This document shows, piece after piece, positions 10,109 through 22,139 of a stretch of DNA of 64,000 nucleotides. The stretch is from positions 813,503 through 877,502 of the forward strand of contig NZ_PKIE01000001.1 in NCBI RefSeq assembly GCF_002860865.1, given 5' to 3'. The number at the start of each line of letters is the position of its first letter. Position 1 is the stretch's first letter. A program made the position numbers and the translations under genes. Below the pieces are notes generated by a model. That model saw only the letters and a list, made by a program, of their open reading frames with translations. It did not search any database and was not told the DNA's origin. The stretch comes from Streptococcus mitis. Its GTDB lineage: Bacteria > Bacillota > Bacilli > Lactobacillales > Streptococcaceae.

Positions 10109-11836
10109 TTAAAAACGAATCGTTTCACGTGTTTTCTCATATGAGGTAACAAAGCGGTTGGTTACACCAGGCTCTGCCACTTCCAATGCTTGAGAAATCT
10201 TGTCAAATGAAGCGTGATAATCAAATTCTTTTTCAAAAATATCTAAAGCTTCATTGAAGGCTTCTTGGATACGTTCATCAAATGAGCGATAGCGGTTAGA
10301 ATATTGCAAGAGTTGCTCTGTCAAGGTTGCATACTGTACAATATTATAAGTTTCCGCCTCAAGCTCCTCCATATCCTTCGTTGCAATTTCAAGAATACGA
10401 TTAACTGATTCTATATTGACTAAGTTTTGTTCTAATTCAGCCATTAGATCTTCCGTATTATTACTTGCTGTAAAGAATAACTTCAAGAAAGTTTGTGGAA
10501 TACCAGGTAGGTTCCGTTTTTCCATATATCTCTTGATTGTATGGAGACGATTAACATATACATTTGCCTTTTGACGTGCATTGACATCATCTTTCTCAAT
10601 TCGTGCAAGACGCTCACTAACTGAAATCTGTTCATCTTCAATCTCTTTAAGATTTTCCTGTAAAGATTCAAGATTTTCTTCAAGAATTGAATATGCTTGA
10701 GTTGGTTCATCTTGATTTGAAGTTGCCTCAATAATAGCAGTCTCAAAGTTTTCTAATTCACCCTGTAAACGACGAACATGACTTGCATCTGACTCAGAAA
10801 GTAAATAGTTTTTACTCAAACGCTCAATGTCTTCTATCAATAAAGCATTATTTTCCTTCATGTGTTGAAGATAAGTAGGAAGTGTTGCTACTAAACCTTC
10901 TACTACTTTCTGTGCCGCAATTTCTCTTGTAAAGATATCATAAAGTGCATTAATCTCTTCTTGGATTTGAGTATTTTCGTACTCTGCATTATCCAATTCT
11001 AGTTTCGCAATATTCTCATGATTTTTCTTGAGAGCTTCATAAAGCAGTTGGAAACGCGCTTCAATATCCGTTTCAGCAAAATGATAATTAGCATCTAAAA
11101 GCTTACGGTAGCCATCTTCTAAATCTTCCAGTTGATCAGGTAGGTCTTTAGATAATGTTGCTACAATTGCTGGTATACGATCAACAATATGCGTTAAAGC
11201 CAAGATATGATTTTCAGCATTATCCAAAATCACAGCAGCTTCTACTGGGTCACCTGACGAATTTAAAGTTACAAACTGAGAAAACTCTGATTGGATATTT
11301 TCCAATTGTTTTTCAATTTCAGATAAACCTTGGCCATATTCTTCAGAATGATCAGCAACTCGGTGTTGCAACTCTTCAAACAAGTCCAAGGTATGAAGAA
11401 CACGTCCACTATTTTTAGACTCTTGTTTCTCCAAATCTGCCAAGGCATTGCGAATTGCTGCAATATCTTCTTCAATCAAGGTAATTTGACTCTCGATTTG
11501 ATCAATTTGATGACTGGCCTTGAAAAAACGGAATGAGTTATTGTAGCCTTCTGCCTCGAAAAGATTATTTTCGATATCGGCAAAAGAATTAAGGGATAAA
11601 TCAACCCATTTTTGATTCCATTCACGGAAAGTCACCTGACTTTGTCCAATCAAGTGCATATTTTTTACAGCTTCAACTTCATCATTAACTGGAAGATTGT
11701 ACAGTTCTTCTTTTTTCTCTTCTAAAATTGCTAGTTTACTTTCATTGCGTTTTCGTACATAGATTGCGATAGCATAAGCAATGACCAATAAAACTGCAAC
11801 TGCAATTATCAAATAAATTACTAGTCTAGCAGACAT
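10109..11836 (-). CDS. ezrA: EzrA, septation ring formation regulator
   Basis: A 575-residue membrane-anchored protein that controls FtsZ ring assembly and links it to wall synthesis at mid-cell. One N-terminal membrane helix (about residues 5-26) is followed by a short basic patch and then almost continuous coiled coil. The conserved block EVEAVKNMHLIGQSQ lies just after the anchor. I set the start at 11836 (MSARLVIYL), after AAGGAGTTTAAT. A nine-codon in-frame extension upstream covers that site. It is transcribed after gyrB on the same strand with an 81-bp gap. Confidence 0.95.
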   Translation of the reverse strand: MSARLVIYLIIAVAVLLVIAYAIAIYVRKRNESKLAILEEKKEELYNLPVNDEVEAVKNMHLIGQSQVTFREWNQKWVDLSLNSFADIENNLFEAEGYNNSFRFFKASHQIDQIESQITLIEEDIAAIRNALADLEKQESKNSGRVLHTLDLFEELQHRVADHSEEYGQGLSEIEKQLENIQSEFSQFVTLNSSGDPVEAAVILDNAENHILALTHIVDRIPAIVATLSKDLPDQLEDLEDGYRKLLDANYHFAETDIEARFQLLYEALKKNHENIAKLELDNAEYENTQIQEEINALYDIFTREIAAQKVVEGLVATLPTYLQHMKENNALLIEDIERLSKNYLLSESDASHVRRLQGELENFETAIIEATSNQDEPTQAYSILEENLESLQENLKEIEDEQISVSERLARIEKDDVNARQKANVYVNRLHTIKRYMEKRNLPGIPQTFLKLFFTASNNTEDLMAELEQNLVNIESVNRILEIATKDMEELEAETYNIVQYATLTEQLLQYSNRYRSFDERIQEAFNEALDIFEKEFDYHASFDKISQALEVAEPGVTNRFVTSYEKTRETIRF

Positions 11837-11917
11837 ATTAAACTCCTTTTTTACTTGAAACAATCGTAATGATTATATCATATTTTTTAGACCAAGGGAA
11901 CTACTTCTCCCGATTTT

Positions 11918-14442
<2,525 letters not shown>

Positions 14443-14449
14443 ACCCTTC

Positions 14450-14458
14450 ATTATAGCA
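14450..14458 (-). promoter_or_regulatory. Extended -10 promoter placed for a leaderless HAD mRNA
   Basis: On the minus strand TGC-TATAAT is followed by seven bases and then the ATG. The A of the ATG falls where transcription should begin. Confidence 0.5.
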
Positions 14459-14501
14459 TTTTTTTATGAAAAAAGCGATGATTTCCCTGAGTTTTATACA
14501 T

Positions 14502-14530
14502 AAAAAAACGAGAGTTTGACTCCCGTTTTA
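14502..14530 (-). terminator. Terminator of the DJ-1/PfpI gene
   Basis: ACGGGAG and CTCTCGT pair over a short loop, with TTTTTTT following on the minus strand just past the stop codon. Confidence 0.75.
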
Positions 14531-15082
14531 TTGATTTTTACCAAAGACATCTCGATAGAGCATTCCTGTTCGTAAAGTCTCTGAGTCTCCTCCTAGTTGG
14601 TCCACCAACTCGTAGGCAAAGGCAAGGGCTGTAGAGGGACCTCGACTGGTTGTCAAATGAGCATCTACCACTACTGTTTCCTTGACATATTGACCATCAA
14701 GGATTTGCTCTTGAACGCCATCATAGCAGGTGTACTGCTTGTTTTTCAGAACTCCTGCTTGATTGAGGGCAATTGGCGCCGCACAAATAGCTGCCAGTTT
14801 CTTCCCTTCTCGTTCGAAGTTTTGCAACTCTTGAATCAAGGCCTGATTGTCCCGCAAATGTGCAGAACCAGGCATGCCGCCAGGAAGAACAACCATATTA
14901 TAGTCTGATAAATCACCATCAAAGACACGATCTGCTCTTACTTGGATTGCATGCGAACCAGTCACTTGCTCTTCAAAACCAACCATATCACAAGTAATAT
15001 TTGCACGACGCAAGACATCTACAACTGTCAAAGCTTCAATTTCTTCAAAGCCCTGAGCTAACATAACTGCTACTTTAACCAT
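14528..15082 (-). CDS. DJ-1/PfpI family protein
   Basis: A 184-residue glutamine-amidotransferase-like protein of the ThiJ/DJ-1/PfpI family. The reactive Cys is in AAICAAPIAL near residue 105, with the upstream Glu in LAQGFEEIEALT at about 15. The family includes deglycases, chaperones and proteases of oxidative or carbonyl stress, and the activity here is not determined by sequence alone. ATG after GGAGAAAATC. It follows rodA on the same strand with a 10-bp gap, so it is probably the last gene of a dinG-rodA transcript. Confidence 0.85.
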   Translation of the reverse strand: MVKVAVMLAQGFEEIEALTVVDVLRRANITCDMVGFEEQVTGSHAIQVRADRVFDGDLSDYNMVVLPGGMPGSAHLRDNQALIQELQNFEREGKKLAAICAAPIALNQAGVLKNKQYTCYDGVQEQILDGQYVKETVVVDAHLTTSRGPSTALAFAYELVDQLGGDSETLRTGMLYRDVFGKNQ

Positions 15083-15092
15083 GATTTTCTCC

Positions 15093-16316
15093 TTATTTGA
15101 TTTGTTTTAATACAACCTTTTTCCGTTTGAATCGGACTTTTCCACTCTTTTCTTCAGCTAGATTGGTTTGATAACTCATCGATAAAAGCAAGCCAACACC
15201 GATCAAATTACTGATAATAGCCGATCCTCCTTGCGAAATAAAAGGCAAGGGAATACCCGTCAAAGGAAGTAAGCCAGTAACAGCACCGATATTCTCAAAG
15301 ATGTGAAAGAGCAACATCATAATCAAACCTGTGGAAATATAGGTGTAGAACTGGTTATTTGATTTAAGAGTAATCTTCAACATACGGTAAATCAACATGA
15401 GATAAAGGGCGATAACAAGGACAGAACCAATAAAGCCAAAATCTTCTGCAATGACCGTGAAAATCATATCCGACTCTCGAACTGGAATAAGCAGATTAGA
15501 AGCATTAAACCCCTGACCAAATAAGCCACCGCTCCCAATGGCGATTTGCCCTTGAGCCTGCTGGTAAGTGGTTGTTTGGGCAAAGTCAAACGGATTGAGC
15601 CAAGCCAAAATACGATTGATTTGGTAGGTCGGCATCCCCAATTGATGGAGAAAAGCCCGGCCACCCTTACTAATAAAAATGGCTAAGAATCCAGCAACTC
15701 CTGATACAGCAGTCACAAATACTGGAATAATAATTTTCCAAGAAACTCCTGATAGTAAGACGATTCCTGAGAAAATGGCTACAAAAACCAAAGCCGTCCC
15801 CAAGTCACTTTGAAGTGCCAAAAGAACTAGGACTGGAATGGTAAAGACAATCATCCAAAAAATTAATAAAAAGTCCAGCGGAACTGTGCGTCTCCATTCC
15901 TTATGTTTCTTTGTAAATTGAACAATCACACGAGCCAACATGAGAATATAGGATATCTTCATAAATTCTGACGGTTGGAATAGGGTAATTCCATTTATTG
16001 ATACCCAGTTTTTGGCACCCGTTGATGCAACTAGGCTTGGATTATAAAAGACGATAGGCAAGACCATGAGTCCCAAGCCTAAAATATACAGAAAGGGGGT
16101 CACTTTCCAAAGAAATTCTGTATTAAAGAGCATGACCACAAAACCAATCACAAGCCCCAAGGCAATCCAAGCGACCTGTTGCCCTAAAATGGGCAGAATA
16201 TTGTTTGGATAATCATGACTAACGGCTATATAGATAGCCACCACGCCAATAACCAGTAGAAAAAATACTGGCAATAGCAAACTATAATCGACTCTAGAGT
16301 CGAGAGAACGTTTCAT
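15093..16316 (-). CDS. rodA: RodA, SEDS-family peptidoglycan glycosyltransferase
   Basis: A 407-residue integral membrane protein with about ten transmembrane helices that polymerises lipid II for side-wall or peripheral growth with a partner class B PBP. The SEDS signatures are visible: the region GAKNWVSINGITLFQPSEFMK in two parts (the ISI-like GxxxW segment and QPSE), LQSDLGTALVF, and the C-terminal GLLPLTGIPLPFISQGGS. I set the start at 16316 (MKRSLDSRVD), which gives the usual length. The ATG follows AAGGTTAGTGTAT. Confidence 0.92.
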   Translation of the reverse strand: MKRSLDSRVDYSLLLPVFFLLVIGVVAIYIAVSHDYPNNILPILGQQVAWIALGLVIGFVVMLFNTEFLWKVTPFLYILGLGLMVLPIVFYNPSLVASTGAKNWVSINGITLFQPSEFMKISYILMLARVIVQFTKKHKEWRRTVPLDFLLIFWMIVFTIPVLVLLALQSDLGTALVFVAIFSGIVLLSGVSWKIIIPVFVTAVSGVAGFLAIFISKGGRAFLHQLGMPTYQINRILAWLNPFDFAQTTTYQQAQGQIAIGSGGLFGQGFNASNLLIPVRESDMIFTVIAEDFGFIGSVLVIALYLMLIYRMLKITLKSNNQFYTYISTGLIMMLLFHIFENIGAVTGLLPLTGIPLPFISQGGSAIISNLIGVGLLLSMSYQTNLAEEKSGKVRFKRKKVVLKQIK

Positions 16317-16352
16317 ATACACTAACCTTATACTTTCATACAATACTATTTA

Positions 16353-18803
16353 TCAAAGTTCATTTAAAAATCTATCAATAGCCTCATTAACTTCAGATTG
16401 AGCGATCGTTGTAACGCTCGCTTCTTTTGCTAGAGATGCTACTATTTGTTTGCCATATCTCTTTCCGACAATTCTCCTATCCAAAATGAGAGTTAAGGAA
16501 CGTTGGTGTTCGCGTCTCATACTTCTTCCCAAAGCCTGTTTTAAACGAATAATAGCCATCGGCAATTGATAATCATAAAAGGCATTTTTTCCTTCTTGAT
16601 TCAGTTCTTGATTAATCTTTTTCGTCAAGGGTTCTTGGGGATTTTGGAAAGGAAGCCTTGGTACAACTTGAATCACAAAAGGATGGCTTGAAAAATCAAC
16701 TCCCTCCCAGAAACTTGCTGCACCAAGCAAGATTTGTTGTTCACCTTTTTCAAAGCGTTTCTTAAGCTGATGAACATCCCCATTTTTATACTGGGCCAAG
16801 TGGCTAACTGGAAGTAAATCCGATACTGCTAGAAGCATGTCTTTAGAAGTAAAGAGAACTAAAATCGGTTGTTGGAAAGCTTGAACATCCATCAGCAAAT
16901 CAGCTACCTCTTTGGCATAGACTTCTAAGGAAGTTTCTGTCACCAGAGGGAAATCTTTGACCAAGACCACTTCTTGGTCCTGTTTTCTACGAGCTTCAAT
17001 CTTGACAAATTTGGCTTCAGGATAGCCTAAAAGGTCGGCCAAAGAAACTCTCTGACTAATCTCAAGAGTAGCCGATACTCCCAAGACTTGGCAACTCTCA
17101 GGAACTAAAGAGGACAGAAGAATACGACCTGATTTCGTAGAAGAAATCTGAATTTTCTTTTGACTCGTTTCAGTTGTTTCGAGCCAGTAATCACCTTCAG
17201 CTGTAAAATAGCGAACCAGTTCTTCAAAGCCTTCTACTTTTAATTCTGAAAAATACTGGTGGAGATTGGCAAGAGAATCTAAGATATTTTTCTTAGATTT
17301 TCCAGACTGAAATTGTTCGATCAAGTAGAGGCACTCAAAGCGAATACTTTCTAGTATTCGTTGCTGGACTTTATTTTGCTCCTCCAGTAAAGCCTTATCA
17401 AGCAAATCAATAATAGACTGGATATCGTGAGTCTCTTGAAGCAGATTTTCTAGAGCTAACAAAATCTTTTGAACTTCATCAATAATCAATAATCGGTCAC
17501 TGACAAATTCAGGATTATCTTCGAGTCTGGTTACAAGATAGGCATGATTGGTCACTAAAAGCTTGCAGGTTTGTGCCCTTTCTTGACTACGTTTCCAAAA
17601 ATCTTCCGTCACAAATAAGCTGTGAGATGATAAATTCCCATCATGACGAAGATCTGTTAGAAAATGTTGGTAACGATAGAGTTGCCCAATTTCATCCAAA
17701 TCTCCTGTCTCTGTCTCTGTCAGCCAGACCAAGAGTTGCATTTTAAAGCGTCTAAATAAGCGATTTTCATCATTTTCCTGCAAGGAACGATAAAAAGCAT
17801 CCAGCTTCAAATAATTTTGAGGCCCCTTTAAACTATGAATATCTATATGGAACACTTCCTCAAGACGTTTACCTTCTTCTTCCATGATTTGATTTTGAAG
17901 AATCTTTGTCGGAACACTAAGGACAATTTGACGCTCTTTCATTTGAGATAAAGCGGGTAAGAGATAGCCATAAGTTTTCCCAATCCCAGTCGGCGCTTGA
18001 ATTAGTGAGACAGGCTCATCTTTCAATAGCAAGCCAACCTCTTTAGCAAAATTTTCTTGCTCCTCCCTCACTTCAAGATTCAACAGAGAAATATTTTTAG
18101 AAAAGTCTTGAGATAGCTTTCGTGACTTCAGGGGAGCTGCAGGTTTCTTGAAATACAGTCCTTGAACTTCGACCAAGTCTGGAGAACTCAGGATAGATTG
18201 GTTTCGATAAATTTCTTCAATAACCAGATAGGACTCATATAAGAGAGCGTCAGCCATTTCCAGCAAGCGTTCCAAGAGACCTTTAGGGAGCTGGGCTATC
18301 TTTTCTCGAAGAAAAAGGAGTAATTCCGCTGTAGCTTGGGCATCTGAAAGGGCTGTGTGGGCGTGCTTTAGAGGAATTCCTAATTCTCGACACAATATCG
18401 GCAAACTATATTTTTCCATTTCTGGGAAAAAAACCTGGGCCAATTCCACCGTATCAACACGAGGATTTCTTAGCTCATAACCTTCAAAAAATAAATTTTC
18501 CGCCAAGAGATTAGCATCAAACTGAACATTATGGGCTACAAAAATCCCATCCTCCACCAAGTCAAAGATTTTTCTAGCAACTTGCGAAAAATCAGGTGCT
18601 TGCGCCAGACGTTGGTCAGTTAGCCCTGTCAATTCTTTAATATGAGCATCCAGAGGTTCGTGTGGATTGACATCCGTCGAATAGTGATCGACGATTTTTC
18701 CGTCCTCAATCACGACAATTCCCACTTGGATAATTTTAGCCTTACTACCTGTGCTAGTTGCCTCTAAATCAACCACAACATAGCGATTACCAATCGTTTT
18801 CAT
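16353..18803 (-). CDS. dinG: DinG-type helicase with N-terminal exonuclease domain
   Basis: An 816-residue protein. Residues 1-170 form a DnaQ-like 3'-5' exonuclease (VVVDLEATSTG; HNVQFDANLL; HTALSDAQAT), followed by a superfamily-2 helicase: APTGIGKT (Walker A) near residue 270, VTNHAYL, DEVQ box, and C-terminal ALGRSMRR. This fused form is typical of Gram-positive DinG. The Fe-S cysteine cluster of E. coli DinG is not obvious. It is the first gene of a transcript with rodA and the DJ-1 gene. The ATG has no ribosome-binding site, and a TATAAT box lies eight bases upstream. Confidence 0.93.
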   Translation of the reverse strand: MKTIGNRYVVVDLEATSTGSKAKIIQVGIVVIEDGKIVDHYSTDVNPHEPLDAHIKELTGLTDQRLAQAPDFSQVARKIFDLVEDGIFVAHNVQFDANLLAENLFFEGYELRNPRVDTVELAQVFFPEMEKYSLPILCRELGIPLKHAHTALSDAQATAELLLFLREKIAQLPKGLLERLLEMADALLYESYLVIEEIYRNQSILSSPDLVEVQGLYFKKPAAPLKSRKLSQDFSKNISLLNLEVREEQENFAKEVGLLLKDEPVSLIQAPTGIGKTYGYLLPALSQMKERQIVLSVPTKILQNQIMEEEGKRLEEVFHIDIHSLKGPQNYLKLDAFYRSLQENDENRLFRRFKMQLLVWLTETETGDLDEIGQLYRYQHFLTDLRHDGNLSSHSLFVTEDFWKRSQERAQTCKLLVTNHAYLVTRLEDNPEFVSDRLLIIDEVQKILLALENLLQETHDIQSIIDLLDKALLEEQNKVQQRILESIRFECLYLIEQFQSGKSKKNILDSLANLHQYFSELKVEGFEELVRYFTAEGDYWLETTETSQKKIQISSTKSGRILLSSLVPESCQVLGVSATLEISQRVSLADLLGYPEAKFVKIEARRKQDQEVVLVKDFPLVTETSLEVYAKEVADLLMDVQAFQQPILVLFTSKDMLLAVSDLLPVSHLAQYKNGDVHQLKKRFEKGEQQILLGAASFWEGVDFSSHPFVIQVVPRLPFQNPQEPLTKKINQELNQEGKNAFYDYQLPMAIIRLKQALGRSMRREHQRSLTLILDRRIVGKRYGKQIVASLAKEASVTTIAQSEVNEAIDRFLNEL

Positions 18804-18811
18804 TATAAAAA

Positions 18812-18820
18812 ATTATACCA
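18812..18820 (-). promoter_or_regulatory. Extended -10 promoter placed for a leaderless dinG mRNA
   Basis: On the minus strand TGG-TATAAT is followed by TTTTTATA and then the dinG ATG. Initiation at the normal distance puts +1 at or one base before the ATG. Confidence 0.5.
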
Positions 18821-18945
18821 AAAAAAGGGCCATTTGGCACCTGCAAACATGGGATAATTTTCAAACTCAAGAAGGTTACTTTTCTTAAAAATCTCAGTAA
18901 GTCGAGCATCCTAGCCTGCTGATTTTTGAAAATGGTGAGGAAACA

Positions 18946-18988
18946 AGAAAAATTGAGAGAAGAAATTTTAAATTTTCCTTCTCTCAAT
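18946..18988 (-). terminator. Terminator of the U32 gene
   Basis: ATTGAGAGAAG and CTTCTCTCAAT form a perfect stem, followed on the minus strand by TTTTTCTTG. Confidence 0.8.
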
Positions 18989-19000
18989 GAATCATTTACT

Positions 19001-19930
19001 TTATTTAACCATATCAGGATCGTAGTCATAGAATCCTGTATCAAGAAAACGGTTTTTAGGGTGTAACTTACGTACTTCCTCATCCAGCAAGAAAGCTTGG
19101 TCATGGCTAAAGTTGCCCTCTTGGATCAAGCTACGCGCTTGGATAAAGAGTTTTGCAATCTCAACAAAGTTCTGACCTGGAGTGTAGAGTCCTTCTAGTT
19201 TCCAGTGAGTGAAACCATGCTCTACCAATTCTGTCAATTTTGTCATCAAATCAAGGTCATTGTTGGCAAAAATGTGGGTTCCATGATTGTCTTCAAAAAT
19301 GGAATAGTGACTCTCTGGGTCACTTGGCTCAGCCAAGAAGAGGTCACGCTTGCGAGTCTTTTCATCATCGATATGCGTGAAGTTATAGTAGTTTTGCAAG
19401 AGCGGACGTTTAGAATGGTGAATAACACTAGCACCGTAAACCAAAACTTCAGCAGGAATTTCCAAAATCTCTGGCATTTTGAAGAGTTCAGCTGATGGAA
19501 TTTCACGCGCCAAAACAGCCTCAGATGCGCCAGCCTTTTGTCCCCAGAAGTTAATCTGACGACTACTTGTCACCATAGTTGAAGCATCATAGATGGTCTT
19601 AAATGAATAACCATCGCGATTGACCACATAAAAGACACCTGCATCCCCAATTGTAATGTAATCGGTCTTAATTTCTTCCAAGAAGTCCAGGAAAGGCTTG
19701 ATACGGTCCATCATGTCTTGGTGCATGAGGGCATTGACTGCAACAATCAATTCCTTATCAGCATCATGAACCAGCTTAGCGATTTCACGCAATTGGTCAT
19801 GACTAAAGGTTGTTGGCAGACGAAGGCCAAAATCTTTCTCACCGACATAGATACGGTCTACGCCAGCCTCGAGCAGTTGTTTAACTTGTTCAATACTTTC
19901 AGCAGTTGCTGTAATGATAATCTTTTCCAT
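19001..19930 (-). CDS. U32 family peptidase-like protein (YrrN/TrhP1-like)
   Basis: A 309-residue TIM-barrel protein of peptidase family U32. Visible family elements are ITATAES at the start, GADRIYVGEKDFGLR-like GVDRIYVGE, DYITIGDAGVFY, and HWKLEG. It lacks the C-terminal cysteine-rich part of the longer U32 proteins, so it corresponds to the short partner (B. subtilis YrrN type). Those proteins are now tied to tRNA U34 hydroxylation rather than proteolysis. The long partner is not adjacent. I set the start at the ATG at 19930. A TTG 27 bases further up is in frame, but TATAAT ends seven bases before the ATG. Confidence 0.85.
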   Translation of the reverse strand: MEKIIITATAESIEQVKQLLEAGVDRIYVGEKDFGLRLPTTFSHDQLREIAKLVHDADKELIVAVNALMHQDMMDRIKPFLDFLEEIKTDYITIGDAGVFYVVNRDGYSFKTIYDASTMVTSSRQINFWGQKAGASEAVLAREIPSAELFKMPEILEIPAEVLVYGASVIHHSKRPLLQNYYNFTHIDDEKTRKRDLFLAEPSDPESHYSIFEDNHGTHIFANNDLDLMTKLTELVEHGFTHWKLEGLYTPGQNFVEIAKLFIQARSLIQEGNFSHDQAFLLDEEVRKLHPKNRFLDTGFYDYDPDMVK

Positions 19931-19937
19931 AAGAAAA

Positions 19938-19946
19938 ATTATACCA
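19938..19946 (-). promoter_or_regulatory. Extended -10 promoter placed for a leaderless U32 mRNA
   Basis: On the minus strand TGG-TATAAT, then seven bases (TTTTCTT), then ATG. No Shine-Dalgarno sequence fits between. Confidence 0.5.
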
Positions 19947-20054
19947 CATTTCTCCAAAATCAGCCAAAACTTATCAGAGTTTTACAAATAGGAATTATTT
20001 CGGTAACTTCTCAAAGTAACTTCCACTTGCCTGAGCAAAGTGGAAATTAGTCTA

Positions 20055-20156
20055 ATACTCTTCAAACCACGTCAGCTTTATCTGCAACCTCAAAGCGGTG
20101 CTTTGAGCAACCTGAGGCTATCTTCCTAGTTTGCTCTTTGATTTTCATTGAGTATA
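20055..20156 (-). repeat. BOX-type intergenic repeat
   Basis: The block starts ATACTCTTC, contains ACCACGTCAGC and ACCTCAAAGC...GCTTTGAG (an internal hairpin), and ends TTTTCATTGAGTAT. The ends match the other two BOX copies in this window. It is a boxA-boxC form in which the boxA part is shortened. Confidence 0.8.
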
Positions 20157-20504
20157 GAACGGATTTTTATAAGAATAACTAGAAGAAAGGCAAACCCAAA
20201 AGCATGAGAGAGCTCGCCAGTAACAATTTACTTTGTACACTATCCATAAATAGCAAACATCTCAAGCTCCATTAATCTTCAAAACATCATAGATAAACTC
20301 TAGTCCAAAATTTAAGCAATTGATGCTGTAGGATTTATACATTGTTATAAATTTCTAGTCGTTTTGTTGTTATAGTAACAAAAACGACATAGAAAAACGA
20401 GTATCTCCATCTACGGAAATGCTCGTTTTTTTGCTAGTTAGAAGTGATTTTTTGCTCAGCCTCATTTCTTTTTATAAAATTTATCAATCAAGCGACCAAC
20501 TATC
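20157..20504. other. 348-bp non-coding stretch with two hairpins
   Basis: I see no convincing gene. It holds an imperfect inverted repeat at 20358-20388 (GTCGTTTTGTT / AACAAAAACGAC) and a clear bidirectional terminator at 20393-20432 (AAAACGAGTATCTCC / GGAAATGCTCGTTTT with T runs on both sides), which closes the ABC exporter genes. The rest is A/T-rich without recognised motifs. Confidence 0.6.
20393..20432 (-). terminator. Terminator of the ABC exporter operon
   Basis: A 15-bp imperfect stem around ATCTAC with T runs at both ends. It lies 70 bp past the permease stop. Confidence 0.75.
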
Positions 20505-22139
20505 TCATCTTTTTTCTATTTCTGCCAATATGCGTGATAGGTAGTAACGATAACCAAAAATAGCAAGAGCAAGTAGAAGGATAAGAGCTCCTACTCCCAA
20601 GCTGATTGCAAGGACAGGGGAGAGAGACTGAACCAAGAACAAGCTTATAATGACTAAAATCATTAATATAACACTATAAATTAAGAGTAAAACTATTGCT
20701 ACTATACGATTTGAACGGTTCACCAAGTCCGTAATGCTACTCCAATTGGTTGACAGATTTTTCACATCCTTAAAGTAGTGGTGGCAAGAAAGGATGACAC
20801 TGGCAAGGATCCATGCCACAAGAAGGTAAATCATCGAAAGGATGGGCAAGCCTAGATAGAGAGAAAGGCCAAGTAAAGTCAGAACTGGTAAAAAGGACTG
20901 GACAGCAAATATAATCCAAAATTTCACTTTCACATAACGAGCAAAGTCAAAGGGTAAACTCTTCAGAAAATCAACATTTTCCCTCTCCAAGGACAAGGCA
21001 ATTGAAGGCAGACTGGTGATATTGTTATTGACAACTGCTATAAAGAGAGCTATAAAAAACAAGGGTAACCAGTATGGAGGATGAATGTCTGGAACTATCT
21101 GAGAATCTCGGATTTTGGAAATCATACCAAGCATCATGAGATAAGGAAGGAAAGCACTTGTAAAAAGCACTGTAACCACGCCAGTTCCCTGTCCCAAGAG
21201 GGAGAGGTTGTAGCGCAAAACCATGCGGAAAAAGCCCTTTTTAGTAGTTGAAATCCTCTCCTTGCTGAGACGTTCTTTCTTGACCTTCTCCTCACTGTTA
21301 AGCAGAATCACGTCATAAAAACGAGGAAAAACCTTCTTTTTGCTCAAGTAAAGCAAGAAGAGAGTTAGTCCTATCCAAGCGAGCAGACCCAGGATGGCTT
21401 CTGTCGAAAAAGGCTCCACTGCTATTTTGTAAAAGAGATGAAGAGGATAAAGGAGAAATGGAATGTCTCTAACTTTGTCAACAATACGTCCAGAAGTCGA
21501 CTGTAGAAAGAAGACAAATATTAAAGGTATGAGAACTCCTATCCCAATCATCACATTCGAAAAAATAGACTGATACTTTCTGAAGACCGTAGTCTGAGCC
21601 AAGAAATGTACTGCCACTACCATCACTAAAGTGACAGAGACAAATAATAAGGCCAAGGACAGCAGCAGCAAAGGAAAACCCAGCCAAAGAGAAGGAGCTA
21701 GCCTAATGTAGAGGGCTAGAAAATAAGCTAGGATTGGTACAATTCCAGCTAGAGCTGGCAAGAGGACAGACAGTCCTTTAGCAATTATAATCTCTGATTC
21801 TTTAAAAGCATAGGGCCTATAAGATGCCAAGTCCTTACTCTCATAAAAGACATTGTAAAATGCAGTGAAAGAAGTTGAAAAGGCAAGCACTAGAAAAATA
21901 GCAACCATGAAACTAAAATGAACAGGACTTTCCTCAAAAGGAAAACGAAAGGCTATATTACTAAAAAAGATAAGTAATAAAAGACTGGAAAAAATGTAAG
22001 AACTTAGGACTCTAGCGGAAACATTTACTTTTTTTCCAGGATTCTTAGCTTGCTTCTTTCGTAGGTTAGCCAGATTAGCTTCTTGAGATGAATAGAGGAT
22101 ATTGATATCAACTAATTTTTTAATGACCTTGAGACGCAT
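20505..22139 (-). CDS. ABC-2 type exporter permease
   Basis: A 544-residue membrane protein with about twelve hydrophobic segments in two halves (about 45-260 and 310-535), separated by a charged cytoplasmic loop (EEKVKKERLSKERISTTKK, about residue 290). No catalytic motif is seen. It pairs with the ATPase gene, overlapping its 3' end by 20 bp. I chose ATG 22139 because GGAGGTTTCAG lies before it. An in-frame TTG at 22166 would add nine residues. The likely role is export of a small molecule, peptide or lipid; the substrate is unknown. Confidence 0.85.
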   Translation of the reverse strand: MRLKVIKKLVDINILYSSQEANLANLRKKQAKNPGKKVNVSARVLSSYIFSSLLLLIFFSNIAFRFPFEESPVHFSFMVAIFLVLAFSTSFTAFYNVFYESKDLASYRPYAFKESEIIIAKGLSVLLPALAGIVPILAYFLALYIRLAPSLWLGFPLLLLSLALLFVSVTLVMVVAVHFLAQTTVFRKYQSIFSNVMIGIGVLIPLIFVFFLQSTSGRIVDKVRDIPFLLYPLHLFYKIAVEPFSTEAILGLLAWIGLTLFLLYLSKKKVFPRFYDVILLNSEEKVKKERLSKERISTTKKGFFRMVLRYNLSLLGQGTGVVTVLFTSAFLPYLMMLGMISKIRDSQIVPDIHPPYWLPLFFIALFIAVVNNNITSLPSIALSLERENVDFLKSLPFDFARYVKVKFWIIFAVQSFLPVLTLLGLSLYLGLPILSMIYLLVAWILASVILSCHHYFKDVKNLSTNWSSITDLVNRSNRIVAIVLLLIYSVILMILVIISLFLVQSLSPVLAISLGVGALILLLALAIFGYRYYLSRILAEIEKR